A stretch of DNA of 64,000 bases from NCBI GenBank assembly GCA_964475125.1, contig CAYYWP010000001.1, forward strand, positions 14,894 through 78,893, written 5' to 3'. The notes under the pieces were generated by a model. That model saw nothing but the letters and a program-made list of their open reading frames with translations. It was not told where the DNA came from and did no database searches. Below are positions 28,803-38,064 of the stretch, in pieces; the stretch's first letter is position 1; every line of letters begins with the position of its first letter. Both the position numbers and the translations under genes were made by a program. This DNA comes from CAYYWP01 sp964475125 (GTDB lineage: Bacteria > Desulfobacterota > Binatia > HRBIN30 > CADEER01).

Positions 28803-29714
28803 ATGATGACTCTCCAGGCAGCTCTCGATGAGTTCCTGCGCACGCTGCGGGTGGAGGACAACTGCGCTCCCAATACCTTGCGCGCCTACGCGGTCGATCT
28901 CGGCCAGCTGCTCGAATCGATTGCCACCCGCACCCAGCGAAAGGCCGACGCCCTGCCCTGCCGTTCCCTCGACCGCGACGCCGTGCGCGCCTTCATGGTC
29001 GAACGGCTGCGCGCCGGGCGGCGCAGCTCGGCCGCGCGCAAGCTCTCGGCCGTGAGGCGGTTCGTCAAACACCTGCTGCGCCGGGGCGCCGTCCGCGCCG
29101 ATCCGTGCGCGGGTTTGATCGCGCCCAAACAAGACAAGTCCTTGCCCACCCATCTGACGGTTGACGAGACCTTCCGCCTGCTCGATACGCCAGCCGGCGA
29201 CAGCGCCGCCGGCCTGCGCGATCGCGCCCTGCTCGAGGTCGCCTACTCGTGCGGAGTGCGGGTCAGCGAGCTGGTCGGGCTCAACTGGGACGATATCGAT
29301 GAAGGCCTTGGCGTGCTGCGCGTGCGCGGCAAAGGCGGCAAGGAGCGCATCGTGCCAGTCGGCGCAGCCGCCCTGGCCGCCCTGCAGGCCTATCGCAGCC
29401 GTCTGCCCGAGCTCTGCCGGCGCGGGGCGCGCGACGCCGGGGCAGTGTTCCTCAACCGGCGCGGTGGTCGCCTGACGGCGCGCTCGGTGGCGCGCTTCGT
29501 CGACGCCTACACACGCACGGGCGGGTTGCCTGGCAAGATCAGCCCGCATGCGCTGCGCCACAGTTTCGCAACCCACCTTCTGGGGGCCGGCGCCGACTTG
29601 CGCGCCATTCAGGAGATGCTCGGACACGCCAGCTTGTCGACGACGCAGAAGTACACGCATGTCAACCTCGACCAGCTGATGGCCGCCTACGACAAGGCGC
29701 ATCCGCGCGCCTGA
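28803..29714 (+). CDS. xerC: Tyrosine recombinase XerC
   Basis: Site-specific recombinase of 303 residues that resolves chromosome dimers at dif with XerD. The core-binding domain (LDEFLRTLRVEDNCAPNTLRAY and a KLSAVRRFVKHL helix) precedes the catalytic domain. The catalytic residues can be read: Arg in SCGVRVSEL, Lys in GKGGKERIV, HALRHSFATHLL (His and Arg), the His in LGHASL and the tyrosine in KYTHVN. Start at the ATG at 28803 or 28806. Its place ahead of hslV-hslU matches the codV-codW-codX order of Firmicutes, which supports XerC rather than a mobile integrase. Confidence 0.93.
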   Translation: MMTLQAALDEFLRTLRVEDNCAPNTLRAYAVDLGQLLESIATRTQRKADALPCRSLDRDAVRAFMVERLRAGRRSSAARKLSAVRRFVKHLLRRGAVRADPCAGLIAPKQDKSLPTHLTVDETFRLLDTPAGDSAAGLRDRALLEVAYSCGVRVSELVGLNWDDIDEGLGVLRVRGKGGKERIVPVGAAALAALQAYRSRLPELCRRGARDAGAVFLNRRGGRLTARSVARFVDAYTRTGGLPGKISPHALRHSFATHLLGAGADLRAIQEMLGHASLSTTQKYTHVNLDQLMAAYDKAHPRA

Positions 29715-29798
29715 GCCCGCCCTGCCCCGATGACGGCCAGTCGTTTCACCTCGCACTCGTTCCGCGCCCACGCTGCGGCGAGCGACGGGCCGCTGCAC

Positions 29799-30332
29799 AT
29801 GCACGGGACCACCATCCTCGGTCTGCGCCACGGCGACAGCGTGGTCCTGGCCGGCGACGGCCAGGTCACCCTCGGCCAGGCGGTGATGAAGCGCGGCGCG
29901 CGCAAGGTGCGGCGTCTGTTCGGCGGCCGGGTGCTGGCCGGCTTCGCCGGCGCCAGCGCGGACGCCTTTACCCTGTTCGATAAGTTTGAAGGCAAGCTCG
30001 ATCAGCATCAGGGCAACCTGGTTCGCGCCGCCGTCGAGCTCGCCAAGGACTGGCGGACCGACCGCGTGTTGCGCCGCCTCGATGCCCTGTTGCTCACCGC
30101 CAGCCGCGACGCCTTGCTGGTCATCTCAGGGAGCGGCGACGTCATCGAGCCGGATGAGCCGGTGACCGCCATCGGCTCGGGCGGCGCCTTCGCCCTGGCC
30201 GCGGCGCGGGCCCTGATGGCGCACAGCGCACTGCCCGCCCGCGCCATCGCCGAAGAAGCCATGCGCATCGCGGCGTCGATCTGCATCTACACCAACGAGC
30301 AGCTGACCATCGAGGAACTGCCGGTGCCATGA
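29799..30332 (+). CDS. hslV: ATP-dependent protease HslVU, peptidase subunit
   Basis: Threonine protease of the HslVU complex, 177 residues. MHGTTILGLRHGD at the start aligns with family starts of the type M-x-x-GTTI, making Thr4 the catalytic N-terminal threonine after processing. GDGQVTLGQAVMKRGARKVRRL, AGFAGASADAFTLFDKFEGKL and the C-terminal CIYTNEQLTIEEL are characteristic. An ATG at 29730 would add 23 residues not found in relatives, so I use 29799. The stop overlaps the hslU ATG by 4 bp, as expected of coupled subunits. Confidence 0.95.
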   Translation: MHGTTILGLRHGDSVVLAGDGQVTLGQAVMKRGARKVRRLFGGRVLAGFAGASADAFTLFDKFEGKLDQHQGNLVRAAVELAKDWRTDRVLRRLDALLLTASRDALLVISGSGDVIEPDEPVTAIGSGGAFALAAARALMAHSALPARAIAEEAMRIAASICIYTNEQLTIEELPVP

Positions 30333-31577
30333 GTCAGATGACGCCGCGCGAGATCGTCTCCGAGCTCGACCGCTACATCNNNNNNNNNNATCATCATGAT
30401 CGGCCCGACGGGGGTCGGAAAGACGGAGATCTCGCGCCGGCTGGCCAAGCTCGCGCAGGCGCCGTTTCTCAAGATCGAGGCGTCCAAGTTCACCGAAGTC
30501 GGCTACGTCGGCCGGGATGTCGAATCGATCATCCGCGACCTCACCGAACTCGCCATCAAGATGGTCCGCGAGGAGGAACAGGAGAAAGTCCAGCTGCGCG
30601 CCGGCGAGCGCGCCGACGAACGCATCCTCGATTTGCTCTTGCCGCACAGTGGCGGTGAGCGGTCGGCGTCGGTCGCCGGGGGCACCGCCGCCGATGCGGC
30701 CGGCACGCGGGACAAACTCCGCCGCCTGCTGCGCGACGGAGCCCTCGATGCGCGACCGATCGAGCTCGAGGTCAGCCGCCCGGCGACCCCGATGGTCGAA
30801 GTGATGACGCCCCAGGGCATGGAGGAAATGGCGTTCCAGCTCAAAGACGCCTTTGCCAACCTGTTCCCGGCCAGCACCAAGAAGCGCCAGTGCACGGTGG
30901 CCGAAGCGCGCGAACAGCTCACGCAGGAAGAGGCGGGGAAGCTGCTCGACATGGAGGCCGTGCACAAGGAGGCGATCCGCCGCGTCGAGCAGACCGGGAT
31001 CGTCTTCATCGACGAAATCGACAAGATCGCCGGGCGCCAGGGGCTGACCGGACCCGATGTCTCACGCGAGGGCGTCCAGCGCGACCTCCTCCCGATCGTC
31101 GAGGGCAGCACCGTGCACACCAAGTACGGCATGGTGCGCACCGACCATATCCTCTTCATCGCCTCGGGGGCGTTCCACCTCAGCAAACCGTCCGATCTGC
31201 TGCCGGAGTTTCAGGGTCGCTTCCCGATCCGGGTCGAGCTCGAGCCGCTCGGCCGCGATGATTTCGTGCGCATCCTCACCGAGCCGGCCAACGCGCTGCT
31301 GAAACAGTACGTGGCGTTGCTGCGCACCGAGGGCGTGGCCCTGCGCTTCACCGACGACGCCGTCGCCGCCATCGCCGACGTCGCCGCCAGCGTCAACGAG
31401 CGCACCGAGAACATTGGCGCGCGCCGCCTGCACACGGTCATGGAACGGTTGCTTGACCAGATATCCTTCGACGCGCCAGAAATGGGGGCTTGTGAGGTGG
31501 CGATCGATGGCGCGCAGGTGCGGGCCAAGCTCGACGCCATCGCAGGCGATCATGATCTGTCCCGCTACATTCTCTGA
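30329..31577 (+). CDS. hslU: HslVU ATPase subunit, interrupted by an assembly gap
   Basis: AAA+ unfoldase that feeds HslV. MTPREIVSELDRYI at the start is followed by 10 N (30380-30389), then IMIGPTGVGKTEISRRLAKLA (Walker A). About 30-35 residues that include the VGQ box and the PKN segment are missing, so the N-run understates the gap, and the frame shifts across it. The rest is complete: KVEASKFTEVGYVGRDVES-like I-domain border, VFIDEIDKIAG (Walker B), GARRLHTVMERLLD and the C-terminal LSRYIL that docks into HslV. The gene is not broken biologically as far as can be judged. Confidence 0.94.
30380..30389. other. Assembly gap (10 N) inside hslU
   Basis: The reading frame before and after differs, and roughly 100 bases of conserved hslU sequence are absent, so the 10 N are a placeholder. 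Confidence 0.95.
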
Positions 31578-31601
31578 CGCGCACGCTGCCGTCGAGCTGC
31601 C

Positions 31602-32570
31602 ATGCCGCGAGCCCTGACCAGTCGCAGCTCGGCCCAGGTGCGCGAGCTGATCGCCAAGGCCGAGGTGTTGCTCGACGCCCTGCCGTACATCCGCCGCTTC
31701 GCCGGCAAGACGCTGGTGATCAAGTACGGCGGGCACGCGATGATCGACGAGGCGCTCAAGGACAGCTTCGCGCGCGACATCGTGCTGCTGAAGTTCGTCG
31801 GCATCAATCCGGTGATCGTGCACGGCGGTGGACCACAGATCGGCGCCATGCTGGCCCAGCTCGGCATCGAGTCGCGCTTCGTGCGCGGCATGCGCGTGAC
31901 CGACCAGGCGACGATGGACGTCGTCGAGATGGTGTTGGTGGGCAAGACCAACAAGGAAATCGTCACCCTGATCCACCGCCACGGCGGCCATGCCGTCGGC
32001 CTGTCCGGCAAGGACGGCGAACTGATTCGCGCCCGTCAGCTGAAGATGCGCGTCCCCGGTGCGAGCGGTGGCGACGAAGAGCTCGACCTCGGCATGGTCG
32101 GTGAGGTGACGGCGGTCAACCCGCTGGTGCTCGAAACGCTCGACCGCGGCGACATCATCCCGGTCATCGCCCCCGTCGGGGTCGGCGACGGCGGTGAGAC
32201 GTACAACATCAATGCGGATCTGGTCGCCGGCAAGGTGGCGGAGGCGCTGGGGGCAGAGAAGCTCATTCTGCTCACCGACGTCGAGGGCATCCGCGACGCC
32301 AGCGGACAGGTGCTGGCGAGCCTCGACGACGCGCAGGCGCGCCGCCTCATCGGCGAGGGCGTCATCGGCGAGGGCATGATCCCCAAGGTCGAGTGCTGCC
32401 TGGAGGCGTTGCGCAACGGCGTCAAGCAGACGCACATCATCGACGGGCGACTGCGCCACGCCATCTTGCTCGAGACCTTCACCCGCGAGGGGGTGGGCAC
32501 CGAAGTCGTCCGCGAGGCCCGTGCCGGCTCGCGCGCCCGCGCCGTTGCGCGCCGCCTGGGGACGCGCTGA
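31602..32570 (+). CDS. argB: Acetylglutamate kinase
   Basis: Phosphorylates N-acetylglutamate in arginine synthesis. 322 residues, longer than E. coli ArgB (258) and similar to the arginine-regulated hexameric class that has an N-terminal helix; here residues 1-28 (SAQVRELIAKAEVLLDALPYIRRF) form that helix, so arginine feedback is likely by family analogy. VIKYGGHAM, VIVHGGGPQIGAML, YNINADLVAGKVAEAL and ILLTDVEGI are present. A basic tail (RAGSRARAVARRLGTR) extends the C terminus. It starts 25 bp after hslU and is 1 bp from argD. Confidence 0.96.
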   Translation: MPRALTSRSSAQVRELIAKAEVLLDALPYIRRFAGKTLVIKYGGHAMIDEALKDSFARDIVLLKFVGINPVIVHGGGPQIGAMLAQLGIESRFVRGMRVTDQATMDVVEMVLVGKTNKEIVTLIHRHGGHAVGLSGKDGELIRARQLKMRVPGASGGDEELDLGMVGEVTAVNPLVLETLDRGDIIPVIAPVGVGDGGETYNINADLVAGKVAEALGAEKLILLTDVEGIRDASGQVLASLDDAQARRLIGEGVIGEGMIPKVECCLEALRNGVKQTHIIDGRLRHAILLETFTREGVGTEVVREARAGSRARAVARRLGTR

Positions 32571-32571
32571 G

Positions 32572-33756
32572 ATGACGAGCGCCGAGATCATCGCCCTGGC
32601 TGACCGCTACCTGTTCCCCACCTATGCGCGCACGCCGCTCGCCCTGGTCAGCGGCGAGGGCTGCCGGGTGTGGGACGCCGATGGCCAACGCTATCTGGAT
32701 TTCTTCTCCAGCACGGTGGTCACCTGCCTCGGGCACCAGCATCCCGCCCTCGTGCGGGCCATCGCCGCACAGGCGCAGCACATCCTGCACGTCTCCAACC
32801 TGCACTACTGTGAGCCGCAAGCCCGCCTCGCCGAACGCCTGGTGACGCGCTCGTTCGCCGACCGCGTCTTCCTCTGCAACAGCGGCGCCGAGGCCAACGA
32901 GGCGGCCATCAAACTCGCGCGCCGCCATGGGCATGCGCGCGCCGACGGCCGCTACGAGATCATCACGGCCTTCAACTCCTTTCACGGCCGCACCTTGGCC
33001 ACCATCGCCGCCACTGGCCAGGAGAAGGTCCGCGTCGGCTTCGAACCCGTGCAGGCCGGCTTTGTCTACGCCGCTTACGACGACATCGGGGCGATCGAGG
33101 CCGCGCTGACGCCGCGCACGGTCGCCGTCATGGTCGAGCCGGTGCAGGGCGAGGGCGGCATCGTCACCCCGGAGGCGGCCTACTTCCAGGCTCTGCGCGC
33201 CCTGTGCGACCGACATGACCTGCTGCTGATCTTCGACGAGATTCAGACCGGTATGGGACGCACCGGCACGCTGTTCACCTACGAGCAGCTCGGCGTGACG
33301 CCGGACGTCATGACGCTGGCGAAGGGACTGGGTGGCGGAGTCCCGATCGGCGCCATGCTGGCGAGCGAGGACCTCGCCGCGGCTCTCGACCGCGGCTCGC
33401 ACGGCTCGACGTTCGGCGGCAATGCCCTCACCTGTGCCGTGGCGCTCGCCGTGCTCGAGGTGCTCGAGAACGACGGCGTGCTCGCCAACGCCGCCGCCAT
33501 GGGGGCGCGGCTGCGCGCCGGGCTGGTCGCGCTGGCGGCCAAGCACTCACAGATCGCCGCCGTGCGCGGGCGCGGGCTGCTGCTCGGCGTGCAGCTCACC
33601 GAGCCCGGTGCGGCCGTCGTCGACCGCTGCCTGGCGCGCGGTCTGATCATCAACTGCACGGTCAACACCGTCTTGCGGCTGACTCCGCCGTTGACCGTCA
33701 CCGCCGGCGAAGTCGACGAGGCACTCGCCGTACTCGACGCGGCGCTGCCAGCATGA
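32572..33756 (+). CDS. argD: Acetylornithine aminotransferase
   Basis: PLP enzyme converting N-acetylglutamate semialdehyde to N-acetylornithine, 394 residues. RVWDADGQRYLDFFSSTVVTCLGH and FLCNSGAEANEAAIKLAR are family sequences; the PLP site has IFDEIQTGMGRTG and the lysine in VMTLAKGLGGGVPIGAML. The gene may also serve the N-succinyl-DAP step in some bacteria, but dapL nearby makes that unnecessary. Its end overlaps argF by 4 bp. Confidence 0.95.
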   Translation: MTSAEIIALADRYLFPTYARTPLALVSGEGCRVWDADGQRYLDFFSSTVVTCLGHQHPALVRAIAAQAQHILHVSNLHYCEPQARLAERLVTRSFADRVFLCNSGAEANEAAIKLARRHGHARADGRYEIITAFNSFHGRTLATIAATGQEKVRVGFEPVQAGFVYAAYDDIGAIEAALTPRTVAVMVEPVQGEGGIVTPEAAYFQALRALCDRHDLLLIFDEIQTGMGRTGTLFTYEQLGVTPDVMTLAKGLGGGVPIGAMLASEDLAAALDRGSHGSTFGGNALTCAVALAVLEVLENDGVLANAAAMGARLRAGLVALAAKHSQIAAVRGRGLLLGVQLTEPGAAVVDRCLARGLIINCTVNTVLRLTPPLTVTAGEVDEALAVLDAALPA

Positions 33757-34676
33757 AGCGCGATTTTCTCGCCCTCGATGGGCTCACGCGCGCCGAGCTG
33801 GACGAAATCCTCCACCTCTCGGCCCGCCTCAAGCGCGAGCTCAAGAGCGGGCGCCGGGAGCCGTTGCTGGCCGGCAAGACGCTGGCCATGATCTTCGAGA
33901 AGCCCAGCCTGCGCACCCGCGTCACCTTCGAAGTCGGGATGACCCAGCTCGGGGGCTTCGCCGTCTATCTGACGCCGAACGACATCCGGCTCGGCGAGCG
34001 CGAATCGGTGGCCGACATCGCGCGCAACCTCGAGCGCTGGGTGGACTTCATCATGGCGCGCACCAACGATCATCAGACGCTGATCGAGCTGAGCGCGCAC
34101 GCCCACATCCCGGTCATCAACGGCCTCTCCGACCAACGCCACCCCTGTCAGGTGCTGAGTGACTGTTTCACCCTGCTCGAGCACCTCGGCCATCTGGAGG
34201 GCTTGCGCATCGCCTGGCTCGGCGACGGCAACAACGTGGCCAATTCCTGGATCGCCGGCGCCGCCCGCTTCGGCTTCACGGTCGCGCTCGCCTGCCCGCC
34301 CGGATACGAGCCCGAGGCGGCGCTGGTGGCGGCGGCGCGCGCCGACGGCGCGCAGATCGAAATCACCCACGAGGTGCGCGAGGCCGCGGCCGGGGCCGAC
34401 GTCGTCTACACCGACGTGTGGACCAGCATGGGGCAGGAAGCCGAGGCGGCGCGCCGCCGCCGTGATTTCGCCGGCTACCAGCTCGACGCCGCCGCCTTGC
34501 GCGCCGCCAAGCCCGGCGCCCTCGTCATGCACTGCCTGCCGGCACACCGCGGCGAGGAAATCACCAGCGAGGCAATCGACGGGCCGCAGTCCGTCGTCTT
34601 CGACCAGGCCGAAAATCGCCTCCACGTGCAGAAGGGCGTGCTGGCGTGGCTCAATCAGCAGATGAGTCGACACTGA
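33753..34676 (+). CDS. argF: Ornithine carbamoyltransferase
   Basis: Transfers the carbamoyl group to ornithine to give citrulline; 307 residues. The carbamoyl-phosphate loop reads EKPSLRTRVTFEVG (a SLRTR form of STRTR), and HPCQ and the ornithine-side HCLPAHRGEEI are intact. DVWTSMGQE is also conserved. It is tightly coupled to argD. A 30-bp-arm inverted repeat follows the stop and separates it from argG. Confidence 0.96.
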   Translation: MKRDFLALDGLTRAELDEILHLSARLKRELKSGRREPLLAGKTLAMIFEKPSLRTRVTFEVGMTQLGGFAVYLTPNDIRLGERESVADIARNLERWVDFIMARTNDHQTLIELSAHAHIPVINGLSDQRHPCQVLSDCFTLLEHLGHLEGLRIAWLGDGNNVANSWIAGAARFGFTVALACPPGYEPEAALVAAARADGAQIEITHEVREAAAGADVVYTDVWTSMGQEAEAARRRRDFAGYQLDAAALRAAKPGALVMHCLPAHRGEEITSEAIDGPQSVVFDQAENRLHVQKGVLAWLNQQMSRH

Positions 34677-34688
34677 GCGAGGAAAGGC

Positions 34689-34780
34689 GTGACCGGTGAC
34701 CAGTGACCGGTGACCAGTCGACGAGGCGCGGCCGCGGTCGAAGACCGGTCACTGGTCACCGGTAACTGGTCACCGGTCAC
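34689..34780. repeat. Long inverted repeat between argF and argG
   Basis: Two 30-base arms (34689-34718 and 34751-34780) are complementary at 29 of 30 positions around a 32-base loop. Each arm is itself built of repeating GTGACCGGTGACCA words. As RNA it would form a very stable hairpin 25 bp before the argG start; it could attenuate or protect the transcript, or be an immobile copy of a dispersed repeat. Confidence 0.85.
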
Positions 34781-34805
34781 GACTCTTCGTTTTCGACAGG
34801 AGCGT

Positions 34806-36015
34806 ATGAACGACAAACCCAAGAAGATCGTCCTCGCCTATTCGGGCGGTCTGGATACGTCGGTGATCCTCAAGTGGCTGATCGAGCGCTACGCGGTGCC
34901 GGTGGTCGCCTTCTGTGCCGATCTCGGTCAGGGCGACGAGCTCGAGCCGGCGCGTCAGAAGGCACAGGCCGCCGGGGCCGCCGGCATCTACATCGATGAC
35001 CTTCGCGAGGAATTCGTGCGCGATTTCGTCTTTCCGATGCTGCGGGCGGCGGCGATCTACGAGCACGTCTATTTGCTCGGGACCTCGATCGCGCGGCCGC
35101 TGATCGCCAAGCGCCAGATCNNNNNNNNNNNNNNNNNNNGGGGCCGACACCGTTTCACATGGCGCGACGGGAAAGGGCAACGACCAGGTCCGCTTCGAGC
35201 TGACCTACTACGCCCTCGAGCCGGGCATTCGGGTCATCGCCCCCTGGCGCCTCTGGGACCTGACTTCGCGCAGCAAGCTGATCGCCTATGCCGAGCGGCA
35301 CGGGATTCCCGTTCCGGTGACGCGGGAGAAGCCCTACAGCACCGACCGCAACCTCCTGCACATCAGCTACGAGGGCGGCGTGCTCGAGGATCCGTGGCGC
35401 GAGCCCTATGACGACATGTTCGTCCTCTCGGTCTCGCCGGAGCAGGCACCCGACCGCGCCGAATACATCGAGGTCGATTTCGAGGCCGGTGATCCGGTGC
35501 GCCTCAACGGCGTCGCGCTCTCCCCCGCCGCCTTGTTGGCCGCCGCCAACGAGGTCGGAGGCCGCCACGGGGTCGGGCGCGTCGACTTGGTGGAGAATCG
35601 CTATGTGGGGATGAAATCGCGCGGCGTCTATGAAACCCCCGGCGGCACGATCCTGCACGTCGCCCACCGGGCGGTCGAGTCGCTGACGCTCGACCGCGAA
35701 GTGATGCACCTGCGCGATAGCCTCATCCCGCGTTACGCGGAGATGGTGTACTACGGCTACTGGTATGCTCCCGAGCGCACCGTGCTGCAGGCGGCCATCG
35801 ACGAAGCGCAACGCACCGTCACCGGAACGGCTCGCCTCAAACTCTACAAGGGCAACGTCATGGTCGCCGGACGCAAGGCGGCACGCTCGCTGTACAACCC
35901 CGAGGTGGCGACGTTCGAGGACGACCAGGTGTACCGGCAGGCGGACGCCGAAGGCTTCATCCGCCTGAATGCGCTGCGCTTGCGCATCCGCGCGCTGGTG
36001 GAGAAGGCCTCGTGA
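34806..36015 (+). CDS. argG: Argininosuccinate synthase, interrupted by an assembly gap
   Basis: Joins citrulline and aspartate using ATP. The ATG at 34806 has CAGGAG upstream, and KKIVLAYSGGLDTSVILKWL carries the PP-loop. After LIAKRQI a run of 19 N (35121-35139) hides about six residues; the chain resumes at GADTVSHGATGKGNDQVRFE in a different frame, so the true gap is probably 18 or 21 bases. The remainder (YSTDRNLLHISYEGG, ENRYVGMKSRG, TVTGTARLKLYKGN) is intact to residue ~402. Normal length and not a pseudogene. Confidence 0.95.
35121..35139. other. Assembly gap (19 N) inside argG
   Basis: Flanking protein sequence shows about six residues missing; 19 is not a multiple of three, so the length is an estimate one or two bases off. 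Confidence 0.95.
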
Positions 36016-36072
36016 ACTCCCCGGCCGCGCAACGTCCGCAACCGCACCGCTCTTGCCCGCAGAGACGCACCG

Positions 36073-37470
36073 ATGCCGGCGCGCCGTAAGTCGCGGCAGC
36101 CGCCGCCCCACAAGGCGTGGTCGGGGCGCATGGCCGCGGCGACGCATCCCCTGGTCGAGGCGTTTACCACGTCGTATCCGGTGGACTGGCGCCTGTACCC
36201 GTACGACATCGCCGGCAGCGTCGCCCACTGTCGCATGCTGGCCCGCCAGCGCATCATTCCGCAGCGGGATGCGGCCCGCATCATCGCCGCCCTCGGCCGC
36301 ATCCGCCGCGAGTTCGAGCGCGGGACCTTCCGCGCCACGGCCAGCGACGAAGACGTGCACATGGCCGTCGAGCGGCGCCTCATCGAGCTGATCGGAGTCA
36401 GCGGCGGCAAGCTCCATACGGCCCGCAGCCGCAACGACCAGATCGCGCTCGACCTGCGCCTGTACGTCCGCGATGCCATCAGCGCGCTGCGCCGCCAGAT
36501 CGGCGAGCTGCAACGAGCCCTCGGCCGGCTGGCGCGACGACACGAGCGCGCGATCATGCCCGGCTTCACACACCTGCAGCCGGCCCAGCCGGTGCTGTTT
36601 GCCCACCACCTGCTGGCCTACGTCGAGATGCTCAGCCGCGATGAGGGCCGCCTGGCCGACTGTCTGGCGCGCACGACGGTCCTACCGCTCGGGGCTGGCG
36701 CACTGGCGGGCACGACTTTTCCGATCGACCGCGCCTTCGTCGCGCGTCAGCTCGCCTTCGATGCCATCAGTGAGAACAGCCTCGATGCGGTCAGCGATCG
36801 CGATTTCATTGCCGAGTTGCTGGCCGCGCTCGCCGTGATGGGCATGCACCTGAGTCGATTCGCCGACGAGATCGTCCTGTGGTCGTCGCAGCAGTTCGGC
36901 TTCATCGAATTGCCGGACGCCTTCGCCACCGGCAGCTCGATGATGCCGCAGAAGAAGAATCCCGACGTCGCCGAACTGGTCCGCGCCAAGACCGGCCGGC
37001 TGTATGGCAACTGGGTCAATCTCCTGACCGTCCTCAAGGGCTTGCCCTTGGCCTATAACCGCGACCTGCAAGAGGACAAACCACCGCTGTTCGACAGCGT
37101 CGACACCGCGCGCGCCATGCTCGAGATCCTCAGCGCCATGGTGCCCCACCTGCGCGTGCGCGAGGCGAGCATGCGCGCCGCCGCCGCGGCTGGTTACACC
37201 CTGGCGACGGAGCTGGCGGATTATCTCGCCGCCAAAGGCCTGCCCTTTCGGGAGGCGCATGCCGTGGTCGGCGCGATCGTTCGCCAGGCGGTGGCCGAAG
37301 GACGCCCCCTGGAGGCGCTCACGTTGGCCGAGCTGCGACGCTTCTCGCCGGCCTTCGCTCCCGACGTGCGCCGCTGGTTGCGTCACGAGGCGGCGATTCG
37401 CCGCCGGCGCGCCCGCGGCGGCACGGCGCCCGCCAATGTCGCGCGCCGGCTCACCGCGCTCGGCGTCTGA
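36073..37470 (+). CDS. argH: Argininosuccinate lyase
   Basis: Cleaves argininosuccinate to arginine and fumarate; 465 residues, normal size. The fumarase/lyase superfamily signature GSSMMPQKKNPDVAEL is intact, with SDEDVHMAVERRLIE, KLHTARSRNDQIALD and the catalytic His/Ser regions HLQPAQPVLF. The N-terminal 18 residues are basic. The C terminus ends in RRRARGGTAPANV, typical of the family. Only 3 bp separate it from the following lipoprotein gene. Confidence 0.96.
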   Translation: MPARRKSRQPPPHKAWSGRMAAATHPLVEAFTTSYPVDWRLYPYDIAGSVAHCRMLARQRIIPQRDAARIIAALGRIRREFERGTFRATASDEDVHMAVERRLIELIGVSGGKLHTARSRNDQIALDLRLYVRDAISALRRQIGELQRALGRLARRHERAIMPGFTHLQPAQPVLFAHHLLAYVEMLSRDEGRLADCLARTTVLPLGAGALAGTTFPIDRAFVARQLAFDAISENSLDAVSDRDFIAELLAALAVMGMHLSRFADEIVLWSSQQFGFIELPDAFATGSSMMPQKKNPDVAELVRAKTGRLYGNWVNLLTVLKGLPLAYNRDLQEDKPPLFDSVDTARAMLEILSAMVPHLRVREASMRAAAAAGYTLATELADYLAAKGLPFREAHAVVGAIVRQAVAEGRPLEALTLAELRRFSPAFAPDVRRWLRHEAAIRRRRARGGTAPANVARRLTALGV

Positions 37471-37473
37471 GCC

Positions 37474-37977
37474 ATGCGGCCTTCGGGCACCGCCCGGCGC
37501 CTGCGCCTCCTCCTGGCCGCGTTCATCACCGGCGGGGCGCTGGCCGGCGCTTGCGGCCGCAAGACGCCGGTGCGCCCACCGGAGTTCGTCGCCCCGGCGG
37601 CAATCACCGCCTTGCGCGCCGACAACGCGGCGACCGCCATTCGCCTCACCTGGAAGCGGCCGGGCGCGACAGCCGACGGCGGCAAACTCTTCGACCTCGC
37701 CAGCTTCGTCGTCGAGCGCGCCGTCGGGGGGGCAGCCTTTGCGGTCGTGGGGAACGTGCCGGTGACCGACCGGGATCGGCTGCGTCAACAGCGCAGCTTC
37801 CAGTTCTCCGACCAAGACGTCAACGCCGGTGAGAGCTACCGCTATCGCGTCCACTCGTTGACCCTGGACGGATACCAGAGCGCGCCGTCGAACGTGGTCG
37901 AGATCGTGCGACAGGTGCCGACCGTCACCCCGACGGGCGCACCGACCGCGACCCCGACGGCCGTGACGATCGATTAG
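37474..37977 (+). CDS. Small lipoprotein with LptM-like start and fibronectin type III-like domain
   Basis: A 167-residue predicted lipoprotein. A basic start and hydrophobic core (LRLLLAAFITGGALAGAC) lead to the lipobox AGAC, then GRKTPVRPPE, which resembles the CGxKxPLxxP start of LptM (YifL), a lipoprotein that helps LptD mature. Residues 40-140 look like one fibronectin type III domain (AITALRADNAATAIRLTWKR ... ESYRYRVHSLTLDGYQSAPSN). The tail is Thr/Pro-rich (TPTGAPTATPTAV). It lies between argH and dapF; in E. coli yifL also precedes dapF, so the position supports the LptM link. Confidence 0.75.
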   Translation: MRPSGTARRLRLLLAAFITGGALAGACGRKTPVRPPEFVAPAAITALRADNAATAIRLTWKRPGATADGGKLFDLASFVVERAVGGAAFAVVGNVPVTDRDRLRQQRSFQFSDQDVNAGESYRYRVHSLTLDGYQSAPSNVVEIVRQVPTVTPTGAPTATPTAVTID

Positions 37978-38064
37978 CGCCCGCCCTTCGCGCCGCCAGG
38001 TTCGCGTGGTGGCCGCAGCGCAGCTTCCGGTTTGACCGGCTGCGTGCTAGCTCAGGTCGACCGC

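Noticed and set aside
28803..29714. Mobile-element integrase
   Set aside because: The gene is syntenic with hslVU and has XerC-type sequence; there is no tRNA target, attachment site or cargo region.
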